Shown here piece after piece: positions 33,266 through 36,511 of a DNA stretch of 36,511 nt. The notes beneath the pieces are model-generated. The model searched no databases and had not been told where the DNA came from. It saw only the letters and a list, made by a program, of their open reading frames with translations. The first letter of the stretch is position 1, and each line of letters begins with the position of its first letter. A program made the translations under genes and the position numbers. Origin of the DNA: Bacteroidia bacterium (GTDB lineage: Bacteria > Bacteroidota > Ignavibacteria > UBA10030); NCBI GenBank assembly GCA_022180565.1, contig BQML01000042.1, forward strand, positions 1-36,511, given 5' to 3'.

Positions 33266-34621
33266 GTGAAATCCCTGATTCTGTCAATTGTTATCACATA
33301 CTGTTCCATTGGTCAGACAACGAGGGGTCAGGAGGCGAGTACCTTTGACAAGGCCGCCCTGGCAGAACAAGTCAAGGCAGAGTTTCTTCACTCCTGGAAT
33401 TCCTACAAACAGTACGCCTGGGGGTACGACGGCCTTCGTCCTCTCAGCAAGGTCGGCTACAATTGGTACGATGTTCCCTTGTATATCACGGCTCTGGATG
33501 CTTACGATACCATGGTGCTCATGGGCTTGCGGGAGGAGGCCGACTCTGTCCGCGATTTTGTTCTGCGGAACCTCCACTTTGATCATGACATCTTCGTCAA
33601 GAACTTTGAAATCACAATCCGACTTCTGGGCGGGCTCATCTCCAGTTATCAACTCAGCGGAGATAAGAGATTTCTGGACCTCGCGGAAGATCTCGGGACC
33701 CGCCTTCTTCCGGTTTTCGGCAGTCCGACAGGCATTCCGTACGTCGATGTGAACCTGAGAACCGGTGATGTGAGGAACCCGAGAACGAATCCCGCGGAGG
33801 CGGGCACTCTCATCCTTGAATTCGGAGCGTTGTCAAAACTGACCGGGAGACCGGAATTCTATGCCGCAGCAAAAAATGCCATCACGGAGGTGTTTCGAAG
33901 ACGCTCAGCAATCGGATTGGTGGGCACGTGGATGGATGCCAAGACAGGCGAATGGCTTGATCCGAACAGTCACCTGAGCGCCTGCATCGATTCGTACTAT
34001 GAGTACATGATCAAGGGCTGGCTGTTGTTCGGGGATTCTGACCTGAAGGCGATGTGGGACTCAAGCATTGTGGCCATCAAGACCCATCTTGCGGACGAGG
34101 CGCCGACCGGGCTTTGGTTCGGGCATGCGAACATGTTCACCGGGGAGCGTACCAAAACGTGGTTCGGGGCACTGGATGCCTTTTTTCCGGGAACTCTCGT
34201 TCTTGCCGGCGATGTACCAACGGCTGCCCGGCTTCAGGAGTCCTGTTTTAAAATGTGGAACCGGCATGGCATTGAGCCGGAGGAATTCGACTACGGAACC
34301 ATGGAGCCGGCCCGGCCGCGGTACTTCCTGAATCCGGAGATTATGGAGTCCACGTACTACCTGTACCAGGCCACCCGTGATCCCTACTATCTGATGATGG
34401 GCAAGACGATTTTTGACAGCCTGCGGGTGCATTGCAGGGTGGATGCAGGGTACACCGAGTTGAAAAGCGTCGTAACGAAGGAGAAATCGGATAGAATGGA
34501 GAGCTACTTCCTTGCTGAAACATTAAAATATCTCTATCTCCTTTTTGCGGATGAGAATACAGTGGACCTTCGGACGACCGTGTTCAATACCGAGGCTCAT
34601 CCGATCCGCAAAACGTGGTAG
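33266..34621 (+). CDS. Glycoside hydrolase family 47 (alpha-1,2-mannosidase)
   Basis: A 451-residue exported protein with a signal peptide (about residues 1-22). GH47 landmarks occur in order: the aromatic/WG motif YAWGYDGLRPLS, TALDAYDTMVLMGL, FEITIRLLGGLISSYQLSG, DSYYEYMIKG, the NPEIMES acid, MESYFLAETLKYLYLLF, and near the C-terminus FNTEAHP, whose Thr binds the catalytic Ca2+. GH47 enzymes invert alpha-1,2-mannosyl bonds and are mainly known from eukaryotic N-glycan trimming. Bacterial members are few but active. GTG at 33266 has GGGAG upstream. ATG at 33254 would add four residues and lacks a clear site. Confidence 0.9.
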   Translation: MKSLILSIVITYCSIGQTTRGQEASTFDKAALAEQVKAEFLHSWNSYKQYAWGYDGLRPLSKVGYNWYDVPLYITALDAYDTMVLMGLREEADSVRDFVLRNLHFDHDIFVKNFEITIRLLGGLISSYQLSGDKRFLDLAEDLGTRLLPVFGSPTGIPYVDVNLRTGDVRNPRTNPAEAGTLILEFGALSKLTGRPEFYAAAKNAITEVFRRRSAIGLVGTWMDAKTGEWLDPNSHLSACIDSYYEYMIKGWLLFGDSDLKAMWDSSIVAIKTHLADEAPTGLWFGHANMFTGERTKTWFGALDAFFPGTLVLAGDVPTAARLQESCFKMWNRHGIEPEEFDYGTMEPARPRYFLNPEIMESTYYLYQATRDPYYLMMGKTIFDSLRVHCRVDAGYTELKSVVTKEKSDRMESYFLAETLKYLYLLFADENTVDLRTTVFNTEAHPIRKTW

Positions 34622-34685
34622 CATCGAAACCTTTTGACCTGTTTTTACGTTCAAGAGGAGAGAGGCACCACAGGAAGGATTGGCG

Positions 34686-34856
34686 ATGAAACGAATATTG
34701 CTGCTGCTCTCCCTTGGCATTATCGGGACGCTGGCGGTCCTGAAAACGATCAACCAGAAACGGGAAGCGTTCGATGCTGTAACGGATGCCGGCAAGAACT
34801 TCGGGGCATTTCCTCCCGAGATTCCCCCACAGCAGTTTGACGACCTCTTTATTTGA
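34686..34856 (+). CDS. Small single-pass membrane peptide (hypothetical)
   Basis: A 56-residue open frame with ATG and a GGAAGGA site. It begins with a basic start and one hydrophobic helix (MKRILLLLSLGIIGTLAVL), followed by a hydrophilic tail rich in Pro, Gln and Asp. It lies 64 bp after the GH47 stop in the same direction. Its last 8 bp overlap the end of the convergent YyaL-type gene. No homologue is recognised. The ribosome site and membrane-anchor layout favour a real gene. Confidence 0.5.
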   Translation: MKRILLLLSLGIIGTLAVLKTINQKREAFDAVTDAGKNFGAFPPEIPPQQFDDLFI

Positions 34857-36511
34857 GCCCCCCGTCGTCGAGCAGACGGGCCAGGAACTGGGGATCGCTC
34901 GTCGGTAGCCTGCACGCGAAATCCTCGCACACGTACGCTGTAGCCTTCCCGCCTATCCTCTGAACTGTTTTCAGGAATGGGACCCGAGGTTCAAGAAGCG
35001 GACGGCTTGCGTTGGTCGCGACCAAAAGGACTTTGTTGGGCAGGAATCGTTTGTCGATTTCTGTAAGCAAGGCCTTAAGCTCCTTTTCTTCAGGTTCTCC
35101 CGCAAGAATGATCTGCATGGGTTTCACAGACCCGAAATCATACGCCGCGAGGATATGCGGGACCGCGGCGGGCATCCTCTGGACTCGTCCGGCAAAGTAT
35201 TGCAACGATGCCCGGGCCCGCTCTTCATACTCCCGTTCACCCGTAACCGCTGCCAGGCGGTACAAATTCAGGATCGCAACGGAGTTTCCCGAAGGTTCAG
35301 CGCTGTCGTAGAATTCCTTCGTGCGAACGAGGATGGTGGGATCGGTGCCCGCTGTGTCGAAGAAGCCGCCGTGTTCTTCGTCGTACATCCGCTCGATCTG
35401 TTCGCGCGTAAGATTGATGGCCTCTGAAATCCACCGTGCGTCGAATGTTGCTTCGTAGAGATCCACCAGGCCCTGAACCAGGCAGGCGTAGTCCTCGAGA
35501 TGAGCATCAAAGCGGCTCTCCCCGTCCCTGAACCGGCGCAACAGGCCGGCGTTGCTATGCAATGTTTCCAGAATAAACCTCGCAGAACGTTCTGCGGCTT
35601 TTGCGTAGGTCGGGTTTCCCAGAACCCGTGATGCACGGGCAAAGGCGGACATCATCAGCCCGTTCCACGAAACAAGGATCTTGTCGTCGAGGTGAGGAGA
35701 GGGACGCGAGCTTCGCGCGGCGAGGAGCTTGGAGCGAATAGACCGGCGGAGTGTCCGGATCCGGTCTGCCGGCACGCCTGCTTCCCGAGCGGCTTCATCG
35801 TCGGAACGAACAACATGGAGAATGTTCAGTCCGGCAAACTCCCCGTGGGGATCCTCCCGGACATTCCCCTGTTCGCGGATGTCAAAGATCAGACCTGCAA
35901 TCTTCATTTCTTCTTCATTCAACATTCCCTGCAGTTCTTCCCATCGCCAGGTGTAGTACGCACCTTCCTTCTTCTTCCCTTCCCTGTCCCCCGCAAGCCC
36001 GCTCTCTGCATCCTGAGCAGAATACCAGCCTCCTTCTGCATGGCTCATTTCACGGAGGACATACTCCAGCACATCAACGGCCACGTTTGCATAGAATGCC
36101 TCCTGTGTGATTTGGAAGGCCTCGAGATACGCAATGACGAGCTGGGCCTGGTCGTACAGCATCTTTTCAAAATGCGGAACATGCCAGGCGCCGTCAGTCG
36201 CATAACGATGGAACCCTCCGCCGACATGGTCGTACAATCCGCCGAGAGCCATAGAGCGAAGGGTCTCCAGCGACATCGTCAGGGATTTTCTGTTTCCCGT
36301 ACGTTTGAAGTACCGGTGAAGGAATGTGAAAACGGCGGGCCGCGGAAATTTCGGCGCATGGCTGAATCCGCCATGAACGGGATCGAAAGACTCTGAGAAT
36401 TCCTCAAAAGCCCGATCGAGGACCGAGGAGGAGAAGGGCACCGGGGCATCGTCGGGCTTTGGAAGTGGATTCAAGTATTCGAAAAGATTCGCCCCCGCAT
36501 CAAGCACGCGG
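34849..36511 (-). CDS. YyaL/SSP411-type thioredoxin-domain protein, 5' end outside window
   Basis: About 553 residues of a larger protein are visible; the N-terminal thioredoxin-like (DUF255) domain lies beyond the window edge. What remains is an (alpha/alpha)6-barrel-like body with the family segments GGFSHAPKFPRP, YDHVGGGFHRYATDGAWHVP, HFEKMLYDQAQL and DDKILVSWNGLMMSAFARA. A GTG at 36507 is in frame but is internal, since the open frame continues to the edge. The family is conserved from bacteria to human SSP411 (SPATA20) and its reaction is not established. It converges on the small membrane peptide. Confidence 0.88.
   Translation of the reverse strand, partial: RVLDAGANLFEYLNPLPKPDDAPVPFSSSVLDRAFEEFSESFDPVHGGFSHAPKFPRPAVFTFLHRYFKRTGNRKSLTMSLETLRSMALGGLYDHVGGGFHRYATDGAWHVPHFEKMLYDQAQLVIAYLEAFQITQEAFYANVAVDVLEYVLREMSHAEGGWYSAQDAESGLAGDREGKKKEGAYYTWRWEELQGMLNEEEMKIAGLIFDIREQGNVREDPHGEFAGLNILHVVRSDDEAAREAGVPADRIRTLRRSIRSKLLAARSSRPSPHLDDKILVSWNGLMMSAFARASRVLGNPTYAKAAERSARFILETLHSNAGLLRRFRDGESRFDAHLEDYACLVQGLVDLYEATFDARWISEAINLTREQIERMYDEEHGGFFDTAGTDPTILVRTKEFYDSAEPSGNSVAILNLYRLAAVTGEREYEERARASLQYFAGRVQRMPAAVPHILAAYDFGSVKPMQIILAGEPEEKELKALLTEIDKRFLPNKVLLVATNASRPLLEPRVPFLKTVQRIGGKATAYVCEDFACRLPTSDPQFLARLLDDGGLK

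Overview
The window (36.5 kb, roughly 55% G+C by eye) looks like chromosomal DNA of an environmental, nitrate-respiring Gram-negative bacterium. Signal peptides, a Tat substrate and an outer-membrane porin indicate two membranes. Three promoters (upstream of the glycosidase, of the Rrf2 regulator and, on the minus strand, of the initiator tRNA) combine a TTG-type upstream element about 20 bp from a TAnnTT element, reminiscent of Bacteroidota-type promoters. With a complete alternative complex III and bacterial six-hairpin glycosidases, this suggests the Bacteroidota/Chlorobiota/Ignavibacteriota group. That placement is inference, not proof.

Layout. (1) 1-290: an initiator tRNA on the minus strand with a probable terminator, a good promoter and an odd partial copy of its own 5' end. 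(2) 330-3285: a type III polyketide synthase, a SAM methyltransferase and an FAD oxidoreductase in one tight operon, probably making a modified phenolic lipid or quinone. (3) 3341-6488, minus strand: a small membrane protein and a secreted six-hairpin glycosidase. (4) 6659-13076: tandem ECF sigma factors of the ECF42 and ECF41 types, followed by genes typical of their targets (an SDR/epimerase, two DGPF/YCII proteins, DUF1428, a MATE exporter, DUF1905). Matching candidate ECF41 and ECF42 promoters lie in front of the epimerase and of the first DGPF gene. (5) 13444-31474: about 18 kb of tightly packed co-directional genes: a three-cysteine Rrf2 regulator with a palindrome at its start site, a diheme cytochrome c, narGHJI, two NarK-type transporters, and then all six alternative complex III genes (actABCDEF) after only a 12-bp gap. 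(6) 31563-33180: an alginate-export-type porin and a carboxymuconolactone decarboxylase-like protein. (7) 33266-34856: a GH47 alpha-mannosidase homologue and a 56-residue membrane peptide. (8) 34849-36511, minus strand: a YyaL/SSP411-type protein cut by the window edge.

How the genes work together. The cytochrome-narGHJI-narK-narK order is the one known from the Thermus thermophilus nar operon. Here it runs directly into a quinol:cytochrome c oxidoreductase with no terminal oxidase following. The simplest model is one regulon in which NarGHI and ACIII both draw on the quinol pool, with the diheme cytochrome and ActA/ActE carrying electrons to or from periplasmic partners encoded elsewhere. 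A nitrite-oxidoreductase role for the NarG homologue cannot be excluded from sequence alone. The two strongest leads are this nar-ACIII superoperon and the self-contained ECF42/ECF41 circuit.
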